Part shown: piece after piece, positions 51,953 through 61,560 of the stretch
Layout of the letters: every line of letters begins with the position of its first letter
Numbering within the stretch: position 1 is the stretch's first letter
NCBI RefSeq assembly: GCF_010894405.1
Contig: NZ_JAAIYA010000011.1
Span: 368,080-432,079 of the forward strand
Reading direction: 5' to 3'
DNA: 64,000 nucleotides
Source of the DNA: Pyxidicoccus caerfyrddinensis
Lineage (GTDB): Bacteria > Myxococcota > Myxococcia > Myxococcales > Myxococcaceae
The notes under the pieces: generated by a model
Told to the model about the DNA's origin: nothing
What the model saw: only the letters and a program-made list of their open reading frames with translations
Databases searched by the model: none
Position numbers and translations under genes: made by a program

Positions 51953-51981
51953 AGCGCCACGCGCGCACCGGAGCATCCCCC

Positions 51982-52710
51982 ATGGCACACGACGGGCACG
52001 ATCACGACCATGACCATGACCACGGTCATGGCCACTCCCACTCCCACGGCCACTCCCACGAGCACGGGCATGACCACGAGCACGGGCACGGGCATGAGCA
52101 CGAGCACGGGCCGGGGCATCCGCACCACGACCACGACCACGAGCACGGTCATGAGCACGGGCACGAGCACCACCACCATCACCCGCACGGCCATGACCAC
52201 GCGGCGCCGGGCGTGGCGGCGGAGCACAAGGCCCGGGCGCCGGTGCACGTGAGCGCCTTCGTGGTGACGTGCTCGGACAGCCGGGACGCGGCGCGGGACG
52301 AGAGCGGGCGCGTGCTGCGCGAGGGGCTGGAGGCGGCGGGGCACCAGGTGGCCGGCGCCGTGGTGGTGAAGGATGACGCGGAGGCCATCCGCGGCGCGTT
52401 GGAGCAGGCGCGGGCGGCGGGCGCGCGGGCGGTGCTGTTCAACGGCGGCACGGGCATTGGCCGGCGCGACACCACGGTGGAGACGCTCCGGGCCCTGTTC
52501 GAGAAGGAGCTGCCGGGCTTCGGGGAAATCTTCCGGATGCTGTCGTACCGGCAGATTGGCAGCGCGGCGATGATGTCCCGCGCCACCGCGGGCACGTATC
52601 AGGGGATGATTCTCTTCGCCCTGCCGGGCTCGCCCCAGGCGGTGCGGCTGGCGCTGGACGCGCTCATCCTCCCCGAGCTGGGCCACGCGGTGCGCGAACT
52701 GACGCGTTGA
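51982..52710 (+). CDS. MoaB/MogA-like protein with His-rich N-terminal extension
   Basis: 242 residues. The C-terminal 155 are a MoaB-type molybdopterin domain: AVLFNGGTGIGRRDTTVETLR is the MoaB adenylyl-transfer signature. The first 73 residues contain 37 histidines in alternating HX pairs (D, E, G and S between), with no similarity to MoaB. The tract is encoded by an imperfect repeated CAC-GGG/GAC pattern. It may bind nickel, zinc or copper, or store metal for molybdenum-cofactor insertion (inference). ATG with GGAG 7 bases upstream. Confidence 0.85.
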   Translation: MAHDGHDHDHDHDHGHGHSHSHGHSHEHGHDHEHGHGHEHEHGPGHPHHDHDHEHGHEHGHEHHHHHPHGHDHAAPGVAAEHKARAPVHVSAFVVTCSDSRDAARDESGRVLREGLEAAGHQVAGAVVVKDDAEAIRGALEQARAAGARAVLFNGGTGIGRRDTTVETLRALFEKELPGFGEIFRMLSYRQIGSAAMMSRATAGTYQGMILFALPGSPQAVRLALDALILPELGHAVRELTR

Positions 52711-52781
52711 CAACGTTCAAATCGCTCCTCCGGGCAGGGTCTCAGACGGCTCGCGGTGGCTCACGGTTGTTTCAAGACCAA

Positions 52782-52821
52782 CGGTGATTCCCAGTTATCG
52801 CGGGAAATGACACACTCACCG
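52782..52821. promoter_or_regulatory. Nested inverted repeat before the M28 aminopeptidase gene
   Basis: CGGTGA (52782-52787) with TCACCG (52816-52821), enclosing TTCCC (52788-52792) with GGGAA (52802-52806). It lies 70 bases before the start; regulatory role is speculative. Confidence 0.35.
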
Positions 52822-52892
52822 TGAAGGCCGGGAAAAACACGCCTTCAGGTCTGCAGCAGCCGTCCCCCCCCCGCATCGCAGTGGAGAAGCGT

Positions 52893-54929
52893 ATGAACGT
52901 GAAGCGCCTGGCTTCAGTCGTCCTGGTGCTCGGTTGTGTCTCGGCGTTTGCCAAGGCTCCAGAGGCAAGTGCCCCCGTCGCGAAGGCTCCGGATCGCGAC
53001 GTCTACATCACCATCGGCACGGACGCCCTGGAGCACGTGAACGCGGCGCTCGCGGGCGCGGGCCTCGTGGCGCCGACGTTGGCGGGCCAGAAGGGCGAGG
53101 TCACCGCGCTTCGCGTGCGCGAGTCCCAGCTCAACACCATCTCCCGGATGATGCACGAGAAGGCCCACCGCTGTGGCGGCTTCATCGCCCATGAGTCGGA
53201 GGAGGCGGCGCTGGCGGCGCTGGGTGGCGGAGATTCGGTGAAGGGCATGACGTCGCTCGCGGTGACGTACACGACGGACAACCCCACCGTGGCCAACGGC
53301 CTGGCGAACGCGGTGCAGGAGACCAACATCCGGAGCACCATCACCCAGCTGTCGACGGCCTACGCGACGCGCTACCACACGTCGACGACGGCCGCCACGG
53401 CGGCCAACTGGGTGAAGACGCAGTGGCAGACCTACGCGGGCAGCCGCAGCGACGTGACGGTCGCGCTCCAGACCCATACCGGCACGGTGATGCCGTCCGT
53501 CGTGATGACGATTACCGGCACCGCGCAGCCGTCGGAAATCGTCGTCCTGGGCGCACACATGGACTCCACCAGCTCCCCGACGAGCAACGCTCCGGGCGCG
53601 GATGATGACGCATCCGGCGTCGCCACCCTCACCGAGGTCATCCGCGTGATGATGCTCCAGGGCTACCGCCCGGCGAAGACGGTGAAGTTCATGGCCTACG
53701 CCGCCGAGGAAGTGGGCCTGGTGGGCTCCAAGGAAATCGCCAACGCGCACAAGGCCGCCGCCGCCAACGTCATCGGCGTGATGCAGCTGGACATGACGAA
53801 CTACCAGGGCTCGAGCTGGGACGTGGTCCTGATGACGGACTACACGAACGCCGCGCAGAACACGTTCATCACCGGCCTGATGACGACGTACCTGCCCACG
53901 CTCACCAAGACGACGTCCTCGTGCGGCTACGCGTGCTCGGACCACGCCTCGTGGACGAACGCGGGCTACGCGGCCTCGATTCCGTTCGAGGCGCTGATGA
54001 GCCAGTACAACCCGTACATCCACACGGTGAACGACACGCTGGCGCGCAGCGCCGGCATGGCGACGCACGCGCTGAAGTTCGCGAAGGTTGCTTCCGTGTA
54101 CGTGGCCGAGCTGGCCAAGGGCACGCTGACGGTGTCGGACACCACGCCTCCGACGGTGGCCCTCACGGCTCCGACGGCGGGCGCCACGCTGACGGGCACG
54201 GCGACGCTGTCGGCGAACGCCTCGGACGCGTCGGGCATCAGCAAGGTGGAGTTCCTGGTGGACGGCGCGGTCGCGGGCACGGCGACGGCGTCGCCGTACA
54301 GCTACGCGTGGAACAGCTCCTCCACGGCCAATGGCAGCCACAGCATCGCGGCGAAGGCGTACGACGCGTTCGGCAACACCACGACGAGCTCCGCCGTGAC
54401 GGTGACGGTGAGCAACACCACGAGCGGCGCGGGCTATGACTCGGCGCTGAAGGCGCCCCGGTGCTTCTCCGTGTCGGCCTCGTGCGACTCCGGCACGCTG
54501 CTCAACGGCCGCGGCGGCATGGGGCCCGAGGTCAACATGCCCAACACCATCAACAGCTCGTGCGCGGACGGCCTGTCCGGCTCGTACCACGTGGACGAGT
54601 CCAACGACCGCCTCAAGGTGTCCACGCTGGACGGGACGTCGTTCGCCGCGGGCAAGACGGTGAAGATCGACGCGACCGTCTACGTCTACTCCACCACGGC
54701 GGACAAGCTGGACCTGTACTACACGGCGAACGCAGCCAGCCCGACGTGGACGTTCATCACGACGATTACGCCTCCGGGCACGGGCATCCGGACGCTGTCG
54801 GCGAACTACACGCTGCCCACGGGCACCGTGCAGGCCGTGCGCGCGGTCTTCCGCTACAACGGGAGCGTGGCCTCGTGCGTCTCGGGGTCCTACAACGACC
54901 ACGACGACCTCATCTTCGCGGTCCAGTAG
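52893..54929 (+). CDS. Secreted M28 aminopeptidase with Ig-like domain
   Basis: 678 residues. A signal peptide (MNVKRLASVVLVLGCVSAFA) precedes an M28 Vibrio-type leucyl-aminopeptidase domain. Zinc ligands: H in LGAHMDST, bridging D in GADDDASG, catalytic Glu pair AAEEVGLVGS, D in MQLDMTN and H in YIHTVND. A Ser/Thr linker then leads to an Ig-like domain (about 420-510, VALTAPTAGATLTGT and VEFLVDG) and a C-terminal beta-rich segment of about 160 residues with four Cys. ATG 52893 is chosen for the signal peptide; GGAG is upstream. Likely feeds predation or peptide use. Confidence 0.9.
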   Translation: MNVKRLASVVLVLGCVSAFAKAPEASAPVAKAPDRDVYITIGTDALEHVNAALAGAGLVAPTLAGQKGEVTALRVRESQLNTISRMMHEKAHRCGGFIAHESEEAALAALGGGDSVKGMTSLAVTYTTDNPTVANGLANAVQETNIRSTITQLSTAYATRYHTSTTAATAANWVKTQWQTYAGSRSDVTVALQTHTGTVMPSVVMTITGTAQPSEIVVLGAHMDSTSSPTSNAPGADDDASGVATLTEVIRVMMLQGYRPAKTVKFMAYAAEEVGLVGSKEIANAHKAAAANVIGVMQLDMTNYQGSSWDVVLMTDYTNAAQNTFITGLMTTYLPTLTKTTSSCGYACSDHASWTNAGYAASIPFEALMSQYNPYIHTVNDTLARSAGMATHALKFAKVASVYVAELAKGTLTVSDTTPPTVALTAPTAGATLTGTATLSANASDASGISKVEFLVDGAVAGTATASPYSYAWNSSSTANGSHSIAAKAYDAFGNTTTSSAVTVTVSNTTSGAGYDSALKAPRCFSVSASCDSGTLLNGRGGMGPEVNMPNTINSSCADGLSGSYHVDESNDRLKVSTLDGTSFAAGKTVKIDATVYVYSTTADKLDLYYTANAASPTWTFITTITPPGTGIRTLSANYTLPTGTVQAVRAVFRYNGSVASCVSGSYNDHDDLIFAVQ

Positions 54930-54942
54930 TCTGTAGCCGGCT

Positions 54943-54971
54943 CCCCCTTCCTCCCGCCGGGAGGGAGGGGG
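54943..54971. terminator. Bidirectional hairpin
   Basis: CCCCCTTCCTCCC (54943-54955) and GGGAGGGAGGGGG (54959-54971) pair with one mismatch across a 3-base loop, between convergent genes. Confidence 0.7.
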
Positions 54972-54979
54972 GCCCGGTA

Positions 54980-55306
54980 TCAGGTGGGAGTGGACGTCGT
55001 CGCGAGGGAGGCTTCCCAGCCGTCGTACTCTCCCGCGTGCTCACGCGCGAGCTGTTCCAGTGACATGCGCGCGGCCTCCACCGCTTGTCGCTCTGGCCGG
55101 ATGAAGTGCGAGGCGAGGACGAGCCAGTGCACGCCGTCCGCTCCGGGTCGACTCTCGACCGTGAAGCCCCGTTCTCGTAGCTGCGCCGCGACCGTGTCTC
55201 CGACGTCGCTGGACGTGAAATAGAGATAGTGCTGGAAGCAGTGCGGTGCGTCCGGTGAGGCAGTGGCCCGGAGGACCTCCTGCAATGCGAGCTCCTCTTC
55301 CATCAT
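54980..55306 (-). CDS. RraB-like small protein, third gene of the toxin cassette
   Basis: 108 residues with the RraB/DUF-type pattern (HYLYFTSSDVGDTVAAQL, RGFTVESRPGADGVHWLVLA). RraB was described as an inhibitor of RNase E, but in many bacteria such proteins are unrelated in role. The start at ATG 55306 gives an acidic N-terminus (MMEEELA). It begins 7 bases after the preceding immunity candidate stops. Its presence after a nuclease toxin suggests a second immunity or an antidote (inference). Confidence 0.7.
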   Translation of the reverse strand: MMEEELALQEVLRATASPDAPHCFQHYLYFTSSDVGDTVAAQLRERGFTVESRPGADGVHWLVLASHFIRPERQAVEAARMSLEQLAREHAGEYDGWEASLATTSTPT

Positions 55307-55313
55307 GGCTGCT

Positions 55314-55781
55314 TCATGCCTCCTGCGCGGGATGCCACTGCGTCGTGAGGCGAAGGACCAGCATCTCGTGGTTCCAGATGGCACCAATGGGCAGCTGTCG
55401 TTCGGCGGGGGAGAGCTCGGCCTTGAGGACTTCTTCCTCTCCATTCCACACCATCCAGGCGAGGACTCTTCCGTCCTGGCTTCGTGCCCCTGGACGGCGC
55501 AAGGCCGCGGGCAGCTCATGCCCTTGAGGGATGGGACGGTTGCCGACGACCTCCACCAGGCCCTGCCGGAGGGCGGCGCCCACGGGATAGAACGCGAAGT
55601 ACCCGGCCTGCTCGCGCGGCTCCGTCCATTCGCGGGGGCGTATGGCGTGGAGACCGGGCAGCACCCGAACCGTATCGCCAAAGTCCGGGTGCCTTGCCGT
55701 GTATTGCAGATACGCCAGGCCCCGAGGCGTGTTCACCTCGAGGATGTCGCCCGGACGCGCTCGGGAGCGAGAGGTGCTCAT
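55314..55781 (-). CDS. Candidate immunity protein
   Basis: 155 residues, soluble, no signal peptide, no clear catalytic motif. The pattern PGDILEVNTPRGLAYLQYT then DTVRVLPGLHA and AIWNHEMLVLRL recalls small-barrel immunity proteins of the Imm26-type group, though this is from memory. ATG 55781 starts 2 bases after the toxin stop, so it is coupled to it. That coupling, its size and its position are the main reasons to call it an immunity gene (SitI-like). Confidence 0.6.
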   Translation of the reverse strand: MSTSRSRARPGDILEVNTPRGLAYLQYTARHPDFGDTVRVLPGLHAIRPREWTEPREQAGYFAFYPVGAALRQGLVEVVGNRPIPQGHELPAALRRPGARSQDGRVLAWMVWNGEEEVLKAELSPAERQLPIGAIWNHEMLVLRLTTQWHPAQEA

Positions 55782-55783
55782 GG

Positions 55784-57055
55784 TCAGCCCCCGTTGTAGC
55801 CGATGGACTCGAGGAGCTGCAGGCCCCTGCGAAGCAGGTCCGCGTACTTGGGATTCGAAGGGGCAATGCTGTTGATCTCGTTGAGCAGGGTGCCTCCATT
55901 CTTCCGCAGGCCATGGAGTTCGATCAGCGCCTGCTCGACAGCGCGTGCGTCCTCTCTGGAAAGGTTGCCCAGGAGCTTCTCGATCTGGATTCCCTTGCCC
56001 CGCAGGTGCTCCGCCGCACGCCGTGCCAGGTCGTTCGTGAGTCCCGCGTACTGGGTCCTGCCGGAGGCATCCACGGAGCGGTACGTCGTGTAGCGCCCCG
56101 GTGGGGGGCGTCCTCCTCCGGAGCTCACGCTCATGGCCACCGCGCCCGGTGCCAGGCCGATGACCAGCCCGTTTCCGTTCACGGCGATGCCCCTCACTCC
56201 GGACACGGCAGGCAGGACGAGACCCAGGTCCGCTTCCGCGGCCGCGGCCGCCTGCACGAAGCCCGGGAGCCCGGGCCCACGCGCCGCCAATCCCGCCGCC
56301 TTGCCGCCCAGCGCGGCCGTCACGAGCATGATGGTGACGCGCGCGCCGTTCCTGCCCACCACCCTCCCGAAGCGCGCACCTGCTTCTTCCAGCGCGGTGA
56401 ACGTGGTGGCCTGCCGCGTCTCCGCTCTCAGGTTCATGCACGCCCACACCAGGTCCAGGAACGGTCCCGCTCCCAGGTACGCCACCATGTACGCGGTGAG
56501 CACCAGCGTCACTCCCTTGGTAATCACGGGCTCGGGCGCGGCCAGCAGCAGCACATAGGCGGCCATGGAGGAAACAATCATGGCTTTGAGCACCCTCGCA
56601 TCGGCCACCTCCCGCACTGCTTCTGTGATGCCTTCCCACCCCGGCTCCAGCGCGAAGGCAACCGAGATACGCAGCCGATCGAAGTCGTCGAACCCGAGCC
56701 CATCCTCGAGCAGGGACAGGCAGTCGCCCCGAGCCTCGTGTTGCTTGCACCAGCGGCCGTAGTCCTTTCGGAGCGAGGACTGGAGTCCTCGGTCGACATG
56801 TCCCCACTCCTCGGAGGTAGAGGCCAGCAACAGCCGGCCTGTCTGCGCCGGCCGCACCGATAGCGGCACGTCCAGCACCAGCATTGCGAGGGCCTGGCTC
56901 AACGCATCCGCTGTGACTTCCACGGGGGTGGAACGGGAGGGTAGGGGACGGATGATGGGCTCGCCGCCATCAGGATTCAGTCGCACGACGCGCGTCGGCC
57001 CGCCGCAACCGATCAGGAGCGAGAACAGCAGCACCCACGTCCAGCGCGCCTTCAT
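55784..57055 (-). CDS. SitA-like lipoprotein polymorphic toxin with GIY-YIG-like C-terminus
   Basis: 423 residues. The signal peptide MKARWTWVLLFSLLIGC has a lipobox, with Cys17. The middle (about 40-300) is a hydrophobic, conserved-looking domain with long Ala/Leu membrane-like segments. The C-terminal 105 residues (about 318-423) resemble a GIY-YIG nuclease: YTTYRSVDASGRTQYAGLTND, followed by RRAAEHLRGKG, EQALIELHGL and NEINSIAP. This lipoprotein plus variable nuclease end, with a coupled downstream gene, is the SitA/SitI design of myxobacterial toxins carried by outer membrane exchange (closest family from memory: SitA5). ATG 57055 has GGAGG 7 bases upstream. Confidence 0.75.
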   Translation of the reverse strand: MKARWTWVLLFSLLIGCGGPTRVVRLNPDGGEPIIRPLPSRSTPVEVTADALSQALAMLVLDVPLSVRPAQTGRLLLASTSEEWGHVDRGLQSSLRKDYGRWCKQHEARGDCLSLLEDGLGFDDFDRLRISVAFALEPGWEGITEAVREVADARVLKAMIVSSMAAYVLLLAAPEPVITKGVTLVLTAYMVAYLGAGPFLDLVWACMNLRAETRQATTFTALEEAGARFGRVVGRNGARVTIMLVTAALGGKAAGLAARGPGLPGFVQAAAAAEADLGLVLPAVSGVRGIAVNGNGLVIGLAPGAVAMSVSSGGGRPPPGRYTTYRSVDASGRTQYAGLTNDLARRAAEHLRGKGIQIEKLLGNLSREDARAVEQALIELHGLRKNGGTLLNEINSIAPSNPKYADLLRRGLQLLESIGYNGG

Positions 57056-57082
57056 GCAAAGACCTCCAGTCCTCGATACTCC

Positions 57083-57109
57083 ATCCTGATTTACTAGAAA
57101 TAACAGGAT
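57083..57109. promoter_or_regulatory. Imperfect palindrome before the toxin gene
   Basis: ATCCTG (57083-57088) and CAGGAT (57104-57109) are perfect inverted arms of an AT-rich patch, with ATTT/AAAT extending inwards. It is about 28 bases upstream of the toxin ATG and is the lowest-GC patch here; could be an operator or a promoter. Confidence 0.4.
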
Positions 57110-57255
57110 AAGTGGATGCGGGGCGCGGGTTCGTGGGGCCGCATTCTCGAGGGTCGCGGCGCGTACCAGCGCATTGCCTCCGCTCCCGTCACCGGCCAGA
57201 GTCGGGAAGCCCGGCCCTCCGGCCGCCGTTCCAGTTGCATTTGGGAGTCTCCGAC

Positions 57256-58248
57256 GTGACAGCGCGCGCATCGAAGCGCACGGGCCGTGACAGCGGGCTG
57301 AGCGCCCGGGCGGCCGAGCACCTGCGCCCGAGGCTGGAAGCCTTCCTGGCCTCCACGGATGCACGTGCCCGCATCGGCTTCGACCCGGTGGAGTTCCCCC
57401 ACCGCTACACGGACCCGCGAGACATCGAGGTCAGCGCGCTGCTCGCCGCCGCCCTCGCCTACGGACGCGCGGACCTGTTCCGCCCCAAGGTGGACGCGCT
57501 CCTGAATCGCATGGGGCCTTCTCCCGCCTCCTTCGTCCGCGCGCTCGACGTGCCCGGCGCCGCCGCGCTGCTCTCCGGCTTCGTCTACCGCTTCAACGTG
57601 GGCACCGACGTCGCCGTGCTGCTGCTCGGCATGGGCCGCGTGCTGCGCGCGCACGGCAGCCTCGAGGCCCTCTTCGTCCAGGGGCTCGAAGCGCGCGGCA
57701 CGCTGCACGGCGCGCTCGATGCCTTCACCACCGGCCTGCGCCAGGTCCCCATGGAGGAGCTGCGCGCCGCCCTGGGCCCGGAGCGTGGCCTGCACCACCT
57801 GCTGCCCTCGCCCCTGGGCGCGGGGGCCGCCAAGCGCCTCAACCTCTTCCTCCGGTGGATGGTGCGCGGCCCGGACGCGGTGGACTTCGGCATCTGGAAG
57901 CGCGTGCCTCCCGCCACGCTCCTCATCCCGCTGGACACCCACATCGGCCGCATCTCCCAGCACCTGGGCCTCACCCGGCGCAAGGACCTCACGTGGCGCA
58001 CCGCGGAGGAAGTCACCGCGTCCCTGCGCGCCCTCGATGCCGCGGACCCCGTCCGCTACGACTTCGCCCTGTGCCACTACGGCATGAGCGGTGCGTGTCC
58101 CGCCCAGCCGGTGCCGGAGAACTGCGCCCGCTGCCCCCTCCTGTCCGCCTGCGGCGTAGGCCCCCGTGTGGTGGCAACGGCGACCCGGCGGGTCCCTGGG
58201 GCCACCCGGCCACGAGTCAACGGCGTGTCGGTGTCCCAGCGACGTTGA
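57256..58248 (+). CDS. TIGR02757 (DUF2400) family protein
   Basis: 330 residues. The family pattern ALAYGRADLFRPKVDALLNRMG, LNLFLRWMVR and DFGIWKRVPPATLLIPLDTH is clear. A C-terminal Cys set, CHYGMSGACPAQPVPENC with CARCPLLSAC, could bind an iron-sulfur cluster, as in HhH-GPD glycosylases to which this family is distantly compared. Function unknown. GTG 57256 follows GGGAG; the longer open frame is Arg-rich and unlikely. Divergent from the toxin cassette. Confidence 0.85.
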   Translation: MTARASKRTGRDSGLSARAAEHLRPRLEAFLASTDARARIGFDPVEFPHRYTDPRDIEVSALLAAALAYGRADLFRPKVDALLNRMGPSPASFVRALDVPGAAALLSGFVYRFNVGTDVAVLLLGMGRVLRAHGSLEALFVQGLEARGTLHGALDAFTTGLRQVPMEELRAALGPERGLHHLLPSPLGAGAAKRLNLFLRWMVRGPDAVDFGIWKRVPPATLLIPLDTHIGRISQHLGLTRRKDLTWRTAEEVTASLRALDAADPVRYDFALCHYGMSGACPAQPVPENCARCPLLSACGVGPRVVATATRRVPGATRPRVNGVSVSQRR

Positions 58249-58338
58249 CCGTTTTGCCCCGGAGCGCTGCAATCACTCCGTGGCCCCGGATCTTGCATAC
58301 CGGACACAGGCCCTGTTCGGGGCCGGGGAGCGACAGGA

Positions 58339-60275
<1,937 letters not shown>

Positions 60276-60279
<4 letters not shown>

Positions 60280-61433
60280 GTCGCCCCGGCCGCAGGGCGC
60301 TGGCCGCGTCGCTGGCGGCGCTGCTGGCCCTGGCGCTGTGGGCGGGGCCGGACCGGCTGCGCGGCCTGTCCTTCGTGCTGCGCGCCGCGGGGATGCAGGG
60401 CGACATGGCCGAGGCGCTCGCGCGCTGGCGCACGGTGCCCTTCGACGTGAGCGACTTGCGCGTGCCCACGCGCCACGGCCCGGTGCGCGCCCGGCTGTAC
60501 CGTCCCCTGGAGGGGCGGGTGGAGCGCACGGTGGTGCTCACCTCGGGCGTGCACGCGGACGGCATCGACGAGCCGCGCCTGGTGAAGCTGGCCGAAGACC
60601 TGGCCATGGGCGGGCAGGCGGTGCTCACCCCCGAGCCCCCGGACCTGCTGCGCTACGAAATCACCCCGCGCCTGGCGGACATCATCGAGGACGCCGCCGC
60701 GTGGGCCGCGTCCCAGAAGGACCTGGCGCCCGACGGGAAGGTGGACCTGTTCGGCATCAGCTTCTCCGGCGGGCTGTCCGTGGTGGCCTCGGGGCGGCCG
60801 GCGCTGAAGGGGAAGGTGGCGGCGACGCTGTCGTTCGGCGGGCACGGGGACCTTCCGCGCGTGCTGGCCTTCCTGTGCACCGGCGTGCTCCCGGACGGCA
60901 GCCGGATGGCGCCGCACGACTACGGGGTGGTGGTCATCCTGCTCAACGTGGCGGACCGGCTGGTGCCGCCCGAGCAGGTGGAGCCGCTGCGCGCGGGCAT
61001 CCGCACCTTCCTGCGCGCCTCGCACCTGACGCTCACCGACAAGGCCCTGGCGGAGCAGACCTTCGCCCGGGCGCGGACGCTCCAGGCGGAGATGCCCGAG
61101 CCGGCCGCCACGCTGATGAAGCACGTCAACACGCGCAACGTGGCGGCGCTGGGGCCGCTGCTGCTGCCGTTCGTGAAGACCTTCGCCGCGGACCCGGCGC
61201 TGTCACCCGAGCGCTCGCCGCCGCCGTCCACGCCCGTCTTCCTGCTGCACGGGGAGGGGGACACGGTGATTCCCGCCATGGAGGCCGCGCTGCTCGCGAA
61301 GGCGCTGCGGCCCCATACGGAGGTGCATGCCCTGGCCACGCCGCTCATCTCCCACGCGGAGGTCGACGGGCAGGCAGGGGTGGGAGATGCCTGGCGTCTG
61401 GTGGGCTTCTGGTCCGAGCTGCTCGACGAGTAG
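60276..61433 (+). CDS. Alpha/beta hydrolase
   Basis: 385 residues. An N-terminal hydrophobic segment (ALAASLAALLALALWAGP) may be a signal anchor. The nucleophile elbow is GISFSGG (Ser near residue 167), with Asp and His near the C-terminus in LHGEGDTVIP and LISHAEVDG. Substrate unknown. GTG 60276 is chosen because it overlaps the kinase stop as GTGA; the two genes are probably co-translated. Confidence 0.8.
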
Positions 61434-61560
61434 CGCGGGCGCTTGGGACAGCAACGAACCTGTTCCACGAATACGGAGCGGCCCGGCGGGCGTCACGAAG
61501 ACGACAACGCCACGCGTGCGTGGCTTCCCGATTGGCTCGGCGGATACATTGTCCCGCGCC

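Noticed and set aside
51569..51988. Extension of PolX across the Rieske gene
   Set aside because: The extra 140 residues are antisense to a well-recognised Rieske domain; PolX length is normal from GTG 51568.
57112..57255. Longer N-terminus of the TIGR02757 protein
   Set aside because: The first 48 codons are Arg/Pro-rich and unlike the family, and GTG 57256 has GGGAG upstream.
61434..61560. Cobalamin riboswitch before the B12-dependent ethanolamine ammonia-lyase
   Set aside because: The 127-base gap is too short and shows no B12-box-like pattern or convincing hairpin by eye.
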